Shown: positions 15,746 through 24,184 of the stretch, in pieces
Layout: every line of letters begins with the position of its first letter
How positions within the stretch are numbered: the first letter of the stretch is position 1
Position numbers and translations under genes: made by a program
Source of the DNA: Clostridia bacterium
GTDB lineage: Bacteria; Bacillota; Clostridia; Christensenellales; Aristaeellaceae
Direction of reading: 5' to 3'
Assembly: GCA_017938795.1 (NCBI GenBank)
Contig: JAGBAV010000121.1
Coordinates: 1-43,783, forward strand
DNA length: 43,783 nt
The notes under the pieces: model-generated
Seen by the model: only the letters and a program-made list of their open reading frames with translations
Told to the model about the DNA's origin: nothing
The model's database searches: none

Positions 15746-16870
15746 ATGGAATTGTCGCTGTGCATGATTGTTCGCAATGAAGCTGAGAATCTGGCTCGAT
15801 GTCTTGATAGCGTATCGGGCGTCGTGGAAGAGATGATCATCCTGGATACGGGATCGACGGACGACACCAAAGCCATCGCAAGGCGCTATACACCCCATGT
15901 CTATGACTATGTGTGGCGGGACGATTTCGCCGCCGCCCGCAATGCGGCGTTTGCCTATGCGACGAAGCCGTATCTTCTCTGGATGGATGCAGACGATATG
16001 CTGGAGGAAACAGCGCAGCTCCGGCTGGCTGCGCTCAAGCCAAGGCTTGACGGCACGGTTGACGCCGTCATGACGCCGTATCACTATGCGCATGACTGCG
16101 GCGGTCGGCCGACGCTGATCTTTGAGCGGGAGCGCATCGTCCGCGCCGGAGCCGGCTTCCGCTTTGAGGGCAGGGTACATGAGGCGATGGCGGTGAGCGG
16201 GCGCATCCTGCATGAGGATATTGTGATCCGGCACATGCGTATCCATGAGCAGGGGCATACACAGCGCAATCTGTCGGTATATAAGGGGATGATTGAGCGG
16301 GGCGAGGCGCTTTCTCAGCGGGACCAGTATTATTACGCGCGGGAGCTGATGGCGGCAGGCAGGCTGAGGGAGGCAGAGCAGGCGCTTGCAGCCTGCATGG
16401 AGGAAGACGGGCTTGCGTACTGCCTTGCTGACGTCTGTATGCAGCGGGGAAAATGCCTGATGGGGCTCGGCGAGCATGCGCAGGCCAAAAGACAGCTGCT
16501 GCTTGCACTCGCCTATGGGCCCGACAGGGCGGAGGCGCTCTGTGCACTGGGTGAGGCCTGTATGGCGGCCGGGGAGGATGACGCTGCGGTCTTCTGGTAT
16601 CGAGCAGCACTCCTTTGTGAGCCGCCGGAGCCCGGATTCATGTTTGTCGAGCCGGCGGCGTATGACTATATCCCGCTGATGCAGCTGTGCGTGCTGCTTG
16701 ACCGCAGGGGTGACGTCTGCGAAGCATCCCGGATGAATGAGCGCGCGCTGCTTGTGCGGCCCGGGGATGAGGCGGCGCTGCGGAACAGAGCCTATTTTGA
16801 AGCGCTGTTTTCGCAGGATAAGATTGTTTGCAGCACCCCCGGGGAGAGAAACGCAGAACAGGAGGGATGA
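15746..16870 (+). CDS. Family 2 glycosyltransferase with TPR-like C-terminus
   Basis: A 374-residue cytosolic protein. Residues 1 to about 190 form a GT-A family 2 glycosyltransferase: SLCMIVRNEAENLARCLDS, ILDTGSTDDT, and the metal/sugar-nucleotide motif LLWMDADD. This subfamily includes SunS-type peptide glycosyltransferases. The rest consists of tetratricopeptide-like helices (YYARELMAAGRLREAEQAL, ALGEACMAAGEDDAAVFWY). ATG 15746 follows AGGAGGAGGGG by five bases. The gene is divergent from the collagen-like gene, and collagen-like spore proteins often have a glycosyltransferase next door (for example sgtA with bclA3 in C. difficile). It probably adds sugars to the Thr-rich collagen region; that is inferred. 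Its stop overlaps the ATG at 16867. Confidence 0.87.
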   Translation: MELSLCMIVRNEAENLARCLDSVSGVVEEMIILDTGSTDDTKAIARRYTPHVYDYVWRDDFAAARNAAFAYATKPYLLWMDADDMLEETAQLRLAALKPRLDGTVDAVMTPYHYAHDCGGRPTLIFERERIVRAGAGFRFEGRVHEAMAVSGRILHEDIVIRHMRIHEQGHTQRNLSVYKGMIERGEALSQRDQYYYARELMAAGRLREAEQALAACMEEDGLAYCLADVCMQRGKCLMGLGEHAQAKRQLLLALAYGPDRAEALCALGEACMAAGEDDAAVFWYRAALLCEPPEPGFMFVEPAAYDYIPLMQLCVLLDRRGDVCEASRMNERALLVRPGDEAALRNRAYFEALFSQDKIVCSTPGERNAEQEG

Positions 16871-16915
16871 AAAACGAAAAGATGGGCGGCAGGGCTTTTC
16901 TTTATTCTCGTTTTT
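16867..16915 (+). other. Out-of-frame start and signal-peptide coding stretch of the D,D-carboxypeptidase
   Basis: ATG 16867 overlaps the glycosyltransferase stop (ATGA) and follows AGGAGGG, but it reads into a stop (TAA at 16921-16923) after 18 codons. In the frame of the downstream carboxypeptidase this stretch encodes KTKRWAAGLFFILVF, a textbook signal-peptide start with no start codon. Removing one A from the A5 run at 16870-16874 would join ATG 16867 to that frame. Confidence 0.7.
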
Positions 16916-17986
16916 ATGTATAATCAATATGGCGTCATAGCGCAGGGCGATACGAGCGCGAAAGCAGCCTGCATCATGGAGATGCAGACAGGGCGCGTGC
17001 TGTTTGCATACAATATGCATCAGAAGCTGCCCATGGCGTCCACGACCAAGGTGATGACCGCTCTGCTCGCGATTGAGCGGGGGGATCTCGCTTCGCCGGT
17101 CGTCTGCTCGGAGAATGCATTCGGTGTTCCCGGCACGTCGATCTACCTTGCGCAGGGCGAGACGCTCACGCTCAGGGAGATGCTGCTGGGGCTGATGCTC
17201 TCCAGCGGCAACGACGCGGCGGTCGCGATCGCGGAGCATATTGGCGGCAGCACTGTGCAGTTCGCGCAGATGATGAACGAGCGGGCCCGGGCTGCCGGCG
17301 CGGTGAATACGCATTTCACCAATCCGCATGGCCTGCCGGATGACAGACACCTGACGACGGCGTATGATCTTGCGCTGATTGCGCGCGAGGCGATGGGGAA
17401 TGAGACGTTCCGCAGCATCGTATCGACGCAGCGCGCGGCGATCCCGTGGGAGGGGCGCGCGTATCCCCGGCAGCTGACGAATAAGAACCGGCTGCTGTCC
17501 GATTATCCGGGCGCGACGGGGATCAAGACGGGCTATACCAGCCGCGCAGGGCGCTGCCTCGTGTTCGGCGCGCAGCGCGGCGGGATGGAGCTGGTCGGCG
17601 TCGTGCTGGGCTGTCAGGACTGGTTTGCCGAGGCGGCGCGGCTGATGGATGGCTGCTATGATACGTATTCCATGACGGATGTGCTCGGGCCGATGCAGTC
17701 CGCGGGCGAGATGCCTGTGACGGACGGGCGGGAGAGCTGCGTGGGCATGTGCCTGATGGAGCCGCTCTCTGTGCCGCTGGCGCAGGGCGAGGCAGCGCAG
17801 ATTGTGCTGGACGTCCCGCAGAGCGTTGCTGCGCCGGTGTATCCGGGCATGCATCTGGGGACGGCGTCGCTGGTTGTCGGCGGGAGCGTGCTGGGCCTTA
17901 GCGAGGTTGTGGCGAGCGGCCGCGTGGACAGCAGCGGGCTGCTGGTTGATGTGCGCCGGGTGATGGCCGGATGGCCGCTTCCTTAG
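16916..17986 (+). CDS. Serine-type D-Ala-D-Ala carboxypeptidase (DacB/DacF-like, family S11)
   Basis: A low-molecular-weight penicillin-binding protein that trims the terminal D-Ala of peptidoglycan stem peptides outside the cell. The catalytic set is complete: ASTTK with the nucleophile serine and lysine, SGND, and the KTG triad in IKTGYTSRAG. A smaller beta-rich C-terminal domain follows. The coordinates give the part open from the first in-frame ATG (16916, 356 codons), but that start would cut off the signal peptide. The true start is probably ATG 16867 with a one-base frame difference in an A-run. No membrane-anchoring C-terminal helix is visible. rluB follows; in Bacillus a related dacB-spmA-spmB-rluB order exists, but spmAB are missing here. 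Confidence 0.88.
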   Translation: MYNQYGVIAQGDTSAKAACIMEMQTGRVLFAYNMHQKLPMASTTKVMTALLAIERGDLASPVVCSENAFGVPGTSIYLAQGETLTLREMLLGLMLSSGNDAAVAIAEHIGGSTVQFAQMMNERARAAGAVNTHFTNPHGLPDDRHLTTAYDLALIAREAMGNETFRSIVSTQRAAIPWEGRAYPRQLTNKNRLLSDYPGATGIKTGYTSRAGRCLVFGAQRGGMELVGVVLGCQDWFAEAARLMDGCYDTYSMTDVLGPMQSAGEMPVTDGRESCVGMCLMEPLSVPLAQGEAAQIVLDVPQSVAAPVYPGMHLGTASLVVGGSVLGLSEVVASGRVDSSGLLVDVRRVMAGWPLP

Positions 17987-18015
17987 TGCGGCAGGATATG
18001 AAAGAGGAGAAAAGC

Positions 18016-18726
18016 ATGAGGCTTCAGAAATACATGGCAATGTGCGGCGTGGCCGCCAGACGGAAATGCGAGGAGATTATCCTCAGCGGCCGCGTGAGCA
18101 TCAATGGACAGATCATCACGCAGATGGGCGTACAGGTGGAGGACGGCGACGTCGTGGAGCTGGACGGTCAGGTGATCCGGCCTGAGGAGAGCAAGCGCTA
18201 CATCATCTACCACAAGCCCGCCGGCGAGGTGACCACGGTCAGCGACGACAAGGGCCGTGAGACGGTGATGGATCGTTTTAAGGACTTTGAGCAGAGGCTC
18301 TATCCCGTCGGCCGGCTTGACTATGACAGCGAGGGGCTGCTGCTGCTGACCAACGACGGCGAGCTTGCCCAGCGGCTGACGCACCCGAGCTGCGAGGTTG
18401 ACAAGGTCTACCTCGCCCGCGTCACCGGCAACCCGAGCAATGAGGCGATCGAGCGCCTGCGCCGCGGCGTCTTCATGGAGGGCGACGAGCGCAGAACCTA
18501 CCCTGCGCAGGTGCGCGTGGTGCGCGACGAGGCGCTGTTCTCGGATATTGTGGTCTCCATTCACGAGGGGCGCAATCGTCAGGTCAGGCGCATGTTCGAC
18601 GCCGTCGGGCATAAAGTGCTGCTGCTGCGCAGAATCCGCTTTGGCTCGCTGGAGCTGGGCAGCCTGCGCCGCGGCGAATGGCGCGAGCTGACGCAGGAGG
18701 AAATAGAGGCGCTCCGGCGTCTGTAA
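18016..18726 (+). CDS. rluB: RsuA/RluB family rRNA pseudouridine synthase
   Basis: A 236-residue enzyme with an N-terminal S4 RNA-binding domain (MRLQKYMAMCGVAARRKCEE, GRVSINGQ) and the catalytic domain with GRLDYDSEGLLLLTNDG, where Asp is the nucleophile, followed by KVYLARVTG and GRNRQVRRM. It converts a uridine of 23S rRNA to pseudouridine; RluB acts on helix 80 (U2605 in E. coli numbering). The RluB name fits Firmicute practice, though RsuA-type specificity for 16S rRNA cannot be excluded. The start at ATG 18016 is five bases after AGGAGA; ATG 17998 is less likely. It lies 29 bases after the carboxypeptidase gene. Confidence 0.9.
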   Translation: MRLQKYMAMCGVAARRKCEEIILSGRVSINGQIITQMGVQVEDGDVVELDGQVIRPEESKRYIIYHKPAGEVTTVSDDKGRETVMDRFKDFEQRLYPVGRLDYDSEGLLLLTNDGELAQRLTHPSCEVDKVYLARVTGNPSNEAIERLRRGVFMEGDERRTYPAQVRVVRDEALFSDIVVSIHEGRNRQVRRMFDAVGHKVLLLRRIRFGSLELGSLRRGEWRELTQEEIEALRRL

Positions 18727-18768
18727 TCACAGGCGGAAACGCCGAACAGAAAACAAGAGGTGACAGAG

Positions 18769-21600
18769 ATGAAGAGCGATCTGACCTGCCCGGTGGAGGT
18801 TGTCAGCGTAAGAATCGGACGGGAGAAGTACGAGGAGAACGGCGCGGACAAGGAACAGCTGGTCTGTGTGATTGAGTTTTTCAATCTGTCCGACAAGCTG
18901 ATTGACAGTGTGCAGATGAATATCATCTGCTTTGCCGCGGACGGCTCGCGCGTTGGCGGTCGGCTGGTGCGCTCCGCCGTGGAGGGCGAGGCGCGCGCGC
19001 GTTTCTCTGCGCCCTTTATGCCGGAGCATGTCGACGGCACGGAGCGCGTGGAGGCATCTGTGGAGAAGGTATGGTTCAAGGACGGCATGGTCTGGCGGCG
19101 TGAAGAGCGCAATGTGCGCGAATATACGCCCAATACGCTGCCTGAGGGGCGCGAGCTGGATCGTCTGCGCGCGGCCGCCGGCGCGGACGCCGTGGGCTAT
19201 GCCCGCGAGGACGATATCGTCTGGATGTGCGTCTGCGGCAGAGCCAACAGGACGAGCGACGAAAAGTGCCGCCGCTGCGAGCGGGAGAGGCAGCAGGTGC
19301 TGCGCGATTACAGCTTTGCGGCGGTCGATGCGACGGTCGGGCGCAAGGAGCGCGACCTTGAGGAGAAGACCAAGGAGACCCTGCGCCGCAGCAGCGAGGA
19401 GACTGTCCGTCAGGGGCAGAGCGAGCAGAAGAAGACCAAGCGCCGCAAGCGGAGGATGCGTCTGCTGATCGCGCTGCTGCTGCTGGTCATCATTGCGCTG
19501 GCGGCTGCGCGCTGGGGCGTGCCGTATGCGGCGGGGCTGTATGCCGCGCAGGAGATGGAGAAGGGGCACGCTGCCGATGCGAAGGAGATCTATCTCTTTA
19601 TTGAGCGCTGGTGGCCGGGCTTCGGCGCAGGCGACAAGGCCGACGAGGCGGAGAAGGTCATTATCGAAGGGCTCATCACGGCGGGAAATAACGAGGCGCT
19701 TGCGGATGCGGCGGCCCGCGCCCTGCAGCTTGGCACGAAGGACGGCTCTGTCCTCCATGAGCGCGCCGTGCTCGCCCGTGCGCAGCTGGCGATCGACGCG
19801 GACGAGGATGCGAAGGCGGAGGAGCTGCTGACCGGCCTTGCAGACAGCGAGGCTGCGCAGACCATGCTCCGCGAGCTGATCTACAGCATCGCCGCGGAGG
19901 CGAAGAAGCAGACCAATTATCCGCTGGCGATCGAGCGCTTTGCTTCTCTTGGCGAGTATATGGATGCGCAGGAGCAGCAGCTTGACAGCGTCTATCTCTA
20001 TGGACGGCAGCTGATGCGCGAGGGCAGCTATGCCGCGGCCTGCGATCAGTTCCTGATCGTATCGGACAGGGAGGATGCGGTTGCGCTGATCCGTCAGTGC
20101 CGCTATGCGCTGGCAGGCGAGCTGATGGAGCAGGATGAGTATGTCGAGGCGGCGAAGCTCTATGAAACGCTGGGCATCTACGAGGAGGCGGAGACGCGCG
20201 CCGAGTTCTGCCGTTACAGCGCGGGCATGAATGCGCTGGAGGAGGGCCGCCTTGAGGAGGCTGTCAGGCAGCTTGCGCTCGCCGGTGATTATGAGGATGC
20301 GCAGGAGCAGTACGTGACGGCGTCCTATACGCTGGGCTGCGCAGCGATGACGGACGGCAGGTATGCCGACGCAATCGGCTGGCTGGAGCAGCTGGAGCGC
20401 GAGGGCGAGGTGGCGCAGGCGTATGAGCAGGCGGTGTATACCTACGCCCGCCAGCTTGAGGACGCAGGTCAGCTGGAGCCGGCGCAGCAGCAGTTTGCGC
20501 TGGTCGGCGATTATGAGGATGCTGCGCAGCGCCTCAGGTCGATTGAATACAGACTGGCTGTGCGCGAAATGGAGCAGAATGCGGAGGCGGCGCTGGCGCG
20601 CTTTGAGAGCCTTGGCAATTACGAGGATTCCGCGAACATGGCGAATGCCTGCCGCTACATGATCGCAGCAGCGGCGTTTGACGCGGGCGAATACGAGGAC
20701 GCGCTTAAGCGCTTTGAGGCGCTGGGCACGTATGAGGACAGCGAAGGTCAGGCGCAGCGCAGCCGCTATGCGCTGGGCGCGCAGACGGCGGCGGACGGCG
20801 ACTATGAGACGGCGGCGGCGCTCTACGAGGCCTGCGGCGTCTATCTGGATGCGGAGGAGCGCGCGATGCGCGCCCGCTACAGCCATGCGGAGGCGCTGGA
20901 GAAGGCCGGGGATCATGAAGCGGCGTCGAAGGCGTTTGCTGCCCTTGGCAGCTATGAGGACGCCAAGCGCAGAACCACGGCCTGCGAGGATGCGTGGCTG
21001 GGCGCGGCGTATACCGCAGCGCGGATGGATGCGGAGCTGGGCGATCACGAGAGCGTCATCAAGGGGCTTGAGCCGTACTGGCAGAGCGAGCTGCCCGAGC
21101 GCTATGCGCAGATCGCAGAGATGTACCGCGAGGCATGCCTCTCCCGCGCGGAGGCGCTGATCACGCTGGGCAAGCCGCTGGATGCGCTGCCCGTTCTGGA
21201 GCGTGTACCGGACAGCCGCCGTGCGCAGAAGCTCATTGAGGCCTACGTGTATGGCATTATTGGCCGCTGGAAGGACACACAGGGCGGGGAGTATATCTTC
21301 CGCCGCGACGGCAGCTGCTCCATCCTCGGGGAGGAAGGATACTTCGGCGGCGCTGCGTATGACATCTTTGTCGGCAGCGAGCCCTATCCCACCAAAACGG
21401 TTTATTCCGTGATCAGCCTGAAGAAGGCGTCGCTGACCCTGCGCAGGGAAGAGGACGGCAAGAACCTCCGGCTGAGCTATCTGGGCGAGGCGGCGCCTGC
21501 TGAGCAGACGGAAGAAGCAGCCAAAGCGCCCGAAGCCGCCGACAGCGCAGAGGAAACAGGGGCGCAGCCGGCGGAAGAACCGGCCGACAACGCGGCCTGA
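18769..21600 (+). CDS. Membrane protein with zinc ribbon and long helical-repeat domain, function unknown
   Basis: A 943-residue protein. Residues 1-140 form an unassigned, probably beta-rich domain. A four-cysteine zinc ribbon follows (Cys154, Cys156, Cys167, Cys170) in a CxCG...CxxC arrangement. After a charged linker comes one transmembrane helix at about 231-252. The region after the helix, about 600 residues, is a solenoid of at least ten TPR/SEL1-like units of roughly 35 residues with the signature LGxYEDAxxxxxxxRYxxA (for example LGNYEDSANM, LGTYEDSEGQ, LGSYEDAKRR). A small beta-domain (GRWKDTQGGEYIF) and an acidic Ala/Glu/Pro tail close it. By the positive-inside rule the zinc ribbon is cytosolic and the repeats external. 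ATG 18769 follows AAGAGGTG. Similar repeat proteins are frequent in Clostridia; I know of no function. Confidence 0.8.
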   Translation: MKSDLTCPVEVVSVRIGREKYEENGADKEQLVCVIEFFNLSDKLIDSVQMNIICFAADGSRVGGRLVRSAVEGEARARFSAPFMPEHVDGTERVEASVEKVWFKDGMVWRREERNVREYTPNTLPEGRELDRLRAAAGADAVGYAREDDIVWMCVCGRANRTSDEKCRRCERERQQVLRDYSFAAVDATVGRKERDLEEKTKETLRRSSEETVRQGQSEQKKTKRRKRRMRLLIALLLLVIIALAAARWGVPYAAGLYAAQEMEKGHAADAKEIYLFIERWWPGFGAGDKADEAEKVIIEGLITAGNNEALADAAARALQLGTKDGSVLHERAVLARAQLAIDADEDAKAEELLTGLADSEAAQTMLRELIYSIAAEAKKQTNYPLAIERFASLGEYMDAQEQQLDSVYLYGRQLMREGSYAAACDQFLIVSDREDAVALIRQCRYALAGELMEQDEYVEAAKLYETLGIYEEAETRAEFCRYSAGMNALEEGRLEEAVRQLALAGDYEDAQEQYVTASYTLGCAAMTDGRYADAIGWLEQLEREGEVAQAYEQAVYTYARQLEDAGQLEPAQQQFALVGDYEDAAQRLRSIEYRLAVREMEQNAEAALARFESLGNYEDSANMANACRYMIAAAAFDAGEYEDALKRFEALGTYEDSEGQAQRSRYALGAQTAADGDYETAAALYEACGVYLDAEERAMRARYSHAEALEKAGDHEAASKAFAALGSYEDAKRRTTACEDAWLGAAYTAARMDAELGDHESVIKGLEPYWQSELPERYAQIAEMYREACLSRAEALITLGKPLDALPVLERVPDSRRAQKLIEAYVYGIIGRWKDTQGGEYIFRRDGSCSILGEEGYFGGAAYDIFVGSEPYPTKTVYSVISLKKASLTLRREEDGKNLRLSYLGEAAPAEQTEEAAKAPEAADSAEETGAQPAEEPADNAA

Positions 21601-21613
21601 CAGGAAACGGATT

Positions 21614-21994
21614 ATGAAGAAAAAAGACATACTGCTCATCGCCGGGCTGCTGATTGCTGCGCTCCTGCTGTATCTGGTTTCCCTGATCACGCTGGGGACG
21701 GAGGCGGCGTCCGTGGTGGTGACGCTCGATGGCGAGGAAGTGCTGCGGCGTCCCCTTGCCGTTGAGGATACCTACGAGATCAGGCAGGAGGACGGCAGCG
21801 TCAATGTGATCGCCGTCGAAGGCGGAGAGGTCTATATGGCGCAGGCAAATTGCCGCGACGGTCTCTGCATCCGTCAGGGCAGAATGAAGAATGCGGCGAA
21901 GACCATCGTATGCCTCCCGCATAAGCTCGTTGTGAAGCTCAGCGGCGAGCCCATCGCGCAGGAAGACAACGATCTGGACGTAATCATACAATAA
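21614..21994 (+). CDS. NusG domain II-containing membrane-anchored protein
   Basis: A 126-residue protein with an N-terminal signal anchor (residues 5-28) and a small external beta domain of the NusG-II family. The characteristic pattern is CRDGLC, then the CLPHKLVV motif near the C-terminus. The cysteines could form a disulfide or bind a cofactor. In many Clostridia such genes lie beside the Gx-family transporter or FMN-binding/Rnf genes; none of those is here. It starts 13 bases after the solenoid protein and shares its transcript. The family call is good; the role is unknown. Confidence 0.85.
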   Translation: MKKKDILLIAGLLIAALLLYLVSLITLGTEAASVVVTLDGEEVLRRPLAVEDTYEIRQEDGSVNVIAVEGGEVYMAQANCRDGLCIRQGRMKNAAKTIVCLPHKLVVKLSGEPIAQEDNDLDVIIQ

Positions 21995-22000
21995 GGGGAG

Positions 22001-22037
22001 AGAATGCCCGTGCCGTCGGCATGGGATTCTTTTCTTC
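22001..22037 (+). terminator. Intrinsic terminator after the NusG-II gene
   Basis: The stem AGAATGCCCGTGCC (22001-22014) pairs with GGCATGGGATTCT (22018-22030): eight pairs, one bulged G, five pairs, loop GTC, followed by TTTCTTC. It separates this transcript from the acyltransferase gene. Confidence 0.75.
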
Positions 22038-22113
22038 TGCGGAGGGTGGCGCGGCGCGCCTTGCCTGCATACAAGCCGCGCGATGAGGCGCGCAGGAGCA
22101 ACGGAGGGAGAAC

Positions 22114-23337
22114 ATGAATCCGATCAGAATATGGCTTGACGACGCCCGGCGAAATCCGGACACGCGGTATGTGGATACCTGCGACGGCATCCGCGCGATG
22201 GCGATCATGCTGGTGGCGTGGTTCCATATCTGGCAGCAGTCGTGGCTGTATCCCGGGCTGGATCTCTTCGGGCGGCATATCAGCTTTGATCCGCTGGTGC
22301 GCTCGGGGTATATCTGGGTGGACGTCATGATCCTGATCAGCGGCTTCTGCCATTACCTGCCGTGGGCGAGGATGAATGAAGGCGACCGCAGGCCGCATCC
22401 CGTGGACTTCTATGCGAAGCGCATGTTCAGGATTCACCCGTCGTATATGCTGACGATCATCGTGATGTTTGCCGTGGCGATGGCGACCGGGGCGTACTAC
22501 AGCGAAAAGCACCTGCGCGTGGATCTTCTTTCGCATATGACGTATACGCACACGTTCTTCTACAATGCGTATTATGCGACCAATCTGGGCGGCTCGCTCT
22601 GGACGCTGGCGATCGAGCTGCAGTTCTACCTGATCTTCCCGTGGCTCGCGCGGGAATTCAAGCGTTCCCCGCTGATGACCTTCCTTGCGATGGTCTTCGG
22701 CTCGCTGGCGTTCCGCGCATGGGTCGGGGCGAATTACACGGATGTGTCCATGTACTTCAACCAGCTCCCGGCGTATCTGGATACGTTCGCGCTGGGCATG
22801 GCGGGTGCAGCCATTCACCAGGAACTGGCCAAGCGGCGGCATAGCCCTGTTCAGCGCATTATATGCTCCGCGCTGTGCTTCGTGTCGCTTGTGCTGCTGT
22901 GGCGCGTGGTGAAGGGGCAGTCCGCGTCCTCCGGCGTTGAGATGATCCGGATCAATCAGATGAATAACCGCATGGCGATGGGGTGCCTTGGCTGTGTGCT
23001 GCTGGTGTGCTCGGCCAATGCGGGGCTGCTGGTGCGGAAGCTGTTTGCCAATCCGCTGACGAGATTCATCTCTGCGGTGTCGATGCAGTTCTATATCTGG
23101 CATCAGACGATCGCCGTCTGGCTGCTCAAGTACAGGGTGATCCCCAGCGAGGCGGAGCACCCGAATTATGAGGGCGATCTGCGCTGGCAGATCCTCTTCA
23201 CCGCGGCGTGCTTCCTCGTGTCGTTTGCGGTCAGCGCCGTGCTGACCTATGGCTTTGAGCGCCCTGCCGCCAAGTGGCTGCAGGGAAGATGGAATGCATG
23301 GCGCGCGCAGAAGCGAATGAAAGCACAGGAGGAATAA
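22114..23337 (+). CDS. Acyltransferase 3 family membrane protein (OafA/YrhL type)
   Basis: A 407-residue integral membrane protein with about ten hydrophobic segments. The family signature is at the start (DTCDGIRAMAIMLVAWFHIW), with Asp/Arg and the catalytic-type His, then FYAKRMFRIHPSYML and LGGSLWTLAIELQFYLIFP, where Glu-x-x-F-Y-x-x-x-P is diagnostic. These proteins move acetyl or other acyl groups onto extracellular sugars, O-antigens or peptidoglycan. The substrate is unknown. ATG 22114 follows GGAGGGAGAAC. Translation ends one base before the endonuclease IV start, so the two are likely co-transcribed. Confidence 0.9.
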   Translation: MNPIRIWLDDARRNPDTRYVDTCDGIRAMAIMLVAWFHIWQQSWLYPGLDLFGRHISFDPLVRSGYIWVDVMILISGFCHYLPWARMNEGDRRPHPVDFYAKRMFRIHPSYMLTIIVMFAVAMATGAYYSEKHLRVDLLSHMTYTHTFFYNAYYATNLGGSLWTLAIELQFYLIFPWLAREFKRSPLMTFLAMVFGSLAFRAWVGANYTDVSMYFNQLPAYLDTFALGMAGAAIHQELAKRRHSPVQRIICSALCFVSLVLLWRVVKGQSASSGVEMIRINQMNNRMAMGCLGCVLLVCSANAGLLVRKLFANPLTRFISAVSMQFYIWHQTIAVWLLKYRVIPSEAEHPNYEGDLRWQILFTAACFLVSFAVSAVLTYGFERPAAKWLQGRWNAWRAQKRMKAQEE

Positions 23338-23338
23338 A

Positions 23339-24172
23339 ATGCTGCATATCGGATGCCATCTGTCCTGCGCGTCAGGATATCTTGCGATGGGACGGCAGGC
23401 CGCGGCGATCGGCGCGGATACCTTTCAGTTCTTTACGCGCAACCCGCGCGGCGGCTCTGTAAAGGCGTTTGACGCGCAGGATGCGGCGGCGCTTACGGCT
23501 TTCCTGAATGAGCATGGCTTTGCGCCGGTGCTCGCGCATGCGCCGTACACGCTCAATGCCTGCGCGGCGGATGCGTCGATCCGCGAATTTGCGGAGAGGA
23601 CGATGCGCGAGGATCTGGAGCGGCTGGCCCATATCCCCGGCGCGATGCTCAATTTCCATCCCGGCAGCCATGTGAAGCAGGGCGCGGAGACAGGGATCCG
23701 CCTGATCGCGCAGATGCTGGATACCGTGCTGACGCCGGATATTCAGACGCCCGTGCTGCTGGAGACCATGGCGGGCAAGGGCAGCGAGGTCGGGCGCAGC
23801 TTTGAGGAGCTGCGCGCGGTGATGGACACGGCGGCCTGCGGTGGGCGGCTGGGCGTCTGTCTGGATACCTGCCATGTGTTTGACGCCGGGTATGACATTG
23901 TGAATGCGCTTGACGACGTGCTTGGCGAGTTTGATCGCGTGATCGGGCTGGAGCGCCTGCGCGCCATCCACATCAACGACAGCAAGAACCCGTCTGGCAG
24001 CCGCAAGGACAGGCATGAGAAGATCGGGCAGGGGCACATCGGCCTTGACGCGATGGTGAGAATCATCAACCATCCGGCGCTGCGGAATCTGCCCTTTTAT
24101 CTGGAGACGCCCAATGAGATCGACGGCTATGCGCAGGAGATTGCGCTGCTGCGCAGCCGGTACACGGAGTAA
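23339..24172 (+). CDS. nfo: Endonuclease IV
   Basis: A 277-residue TIM-barrel AP endonuclease with three zinc ions that nicks DNA 5' of abasic sites in base excision repair. Metal-site motifs are visible in order: GCHLS with the first His, LAHAPYTLN, NFHPGSH, LLETMAGKG, GVCLDTCHVFDAGYD and HINDSKNPSGSRKDRHEKIGQG, which is diagnostic for Nfo. The length is normal for the family. The start at ATG 23339 has AGGAGG a few bases upstream at the end of the acyltransferase gene. The identification is secure. Confidence 0.95.
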   Translation: MLHIGCHLSCASGYLAMGRQAAAIGADTFQFFTRNPRGGSVKAFDAQDAAALTAFLNEHGFAPVLAHAPYTLNACAADASIREFAERTMREDLERLAHIPGAMLNFHPGSHVKQGAETGIRLIAQMLDTVLTPDIQTPVLLETMAGKGSEVGRSFEELRAVMDTAACGGRLGVCLDTCHVFDAGYDIVNALDDVLGEFDRVIGLERLRAIHINDSKNPSGSRKDRHEKIGQGHIGLDAMVRIINHPALRNLPFYLETPNEIDGYAQEIALLRSRYTE

Positions 24173-24184
24173 TGGAGGATGCAT

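Noticed and set aside
15686-18040. A 784-codon - strand open frame opposite the glycosyltransferase and carboxypeptidase
   Set aside because: It spans several real genes and runs into the collagen-gene promoter region; the product has no recognisable domain.
18727-21690. A 987-codon - strand open frame opposite the solenoid protein
   Set aside because: The same codon-bias effect as opposite mfd; low-complexity Leu/Arg/Ala translation and no fitting ribosome binding site, while the + strand has clear domains.
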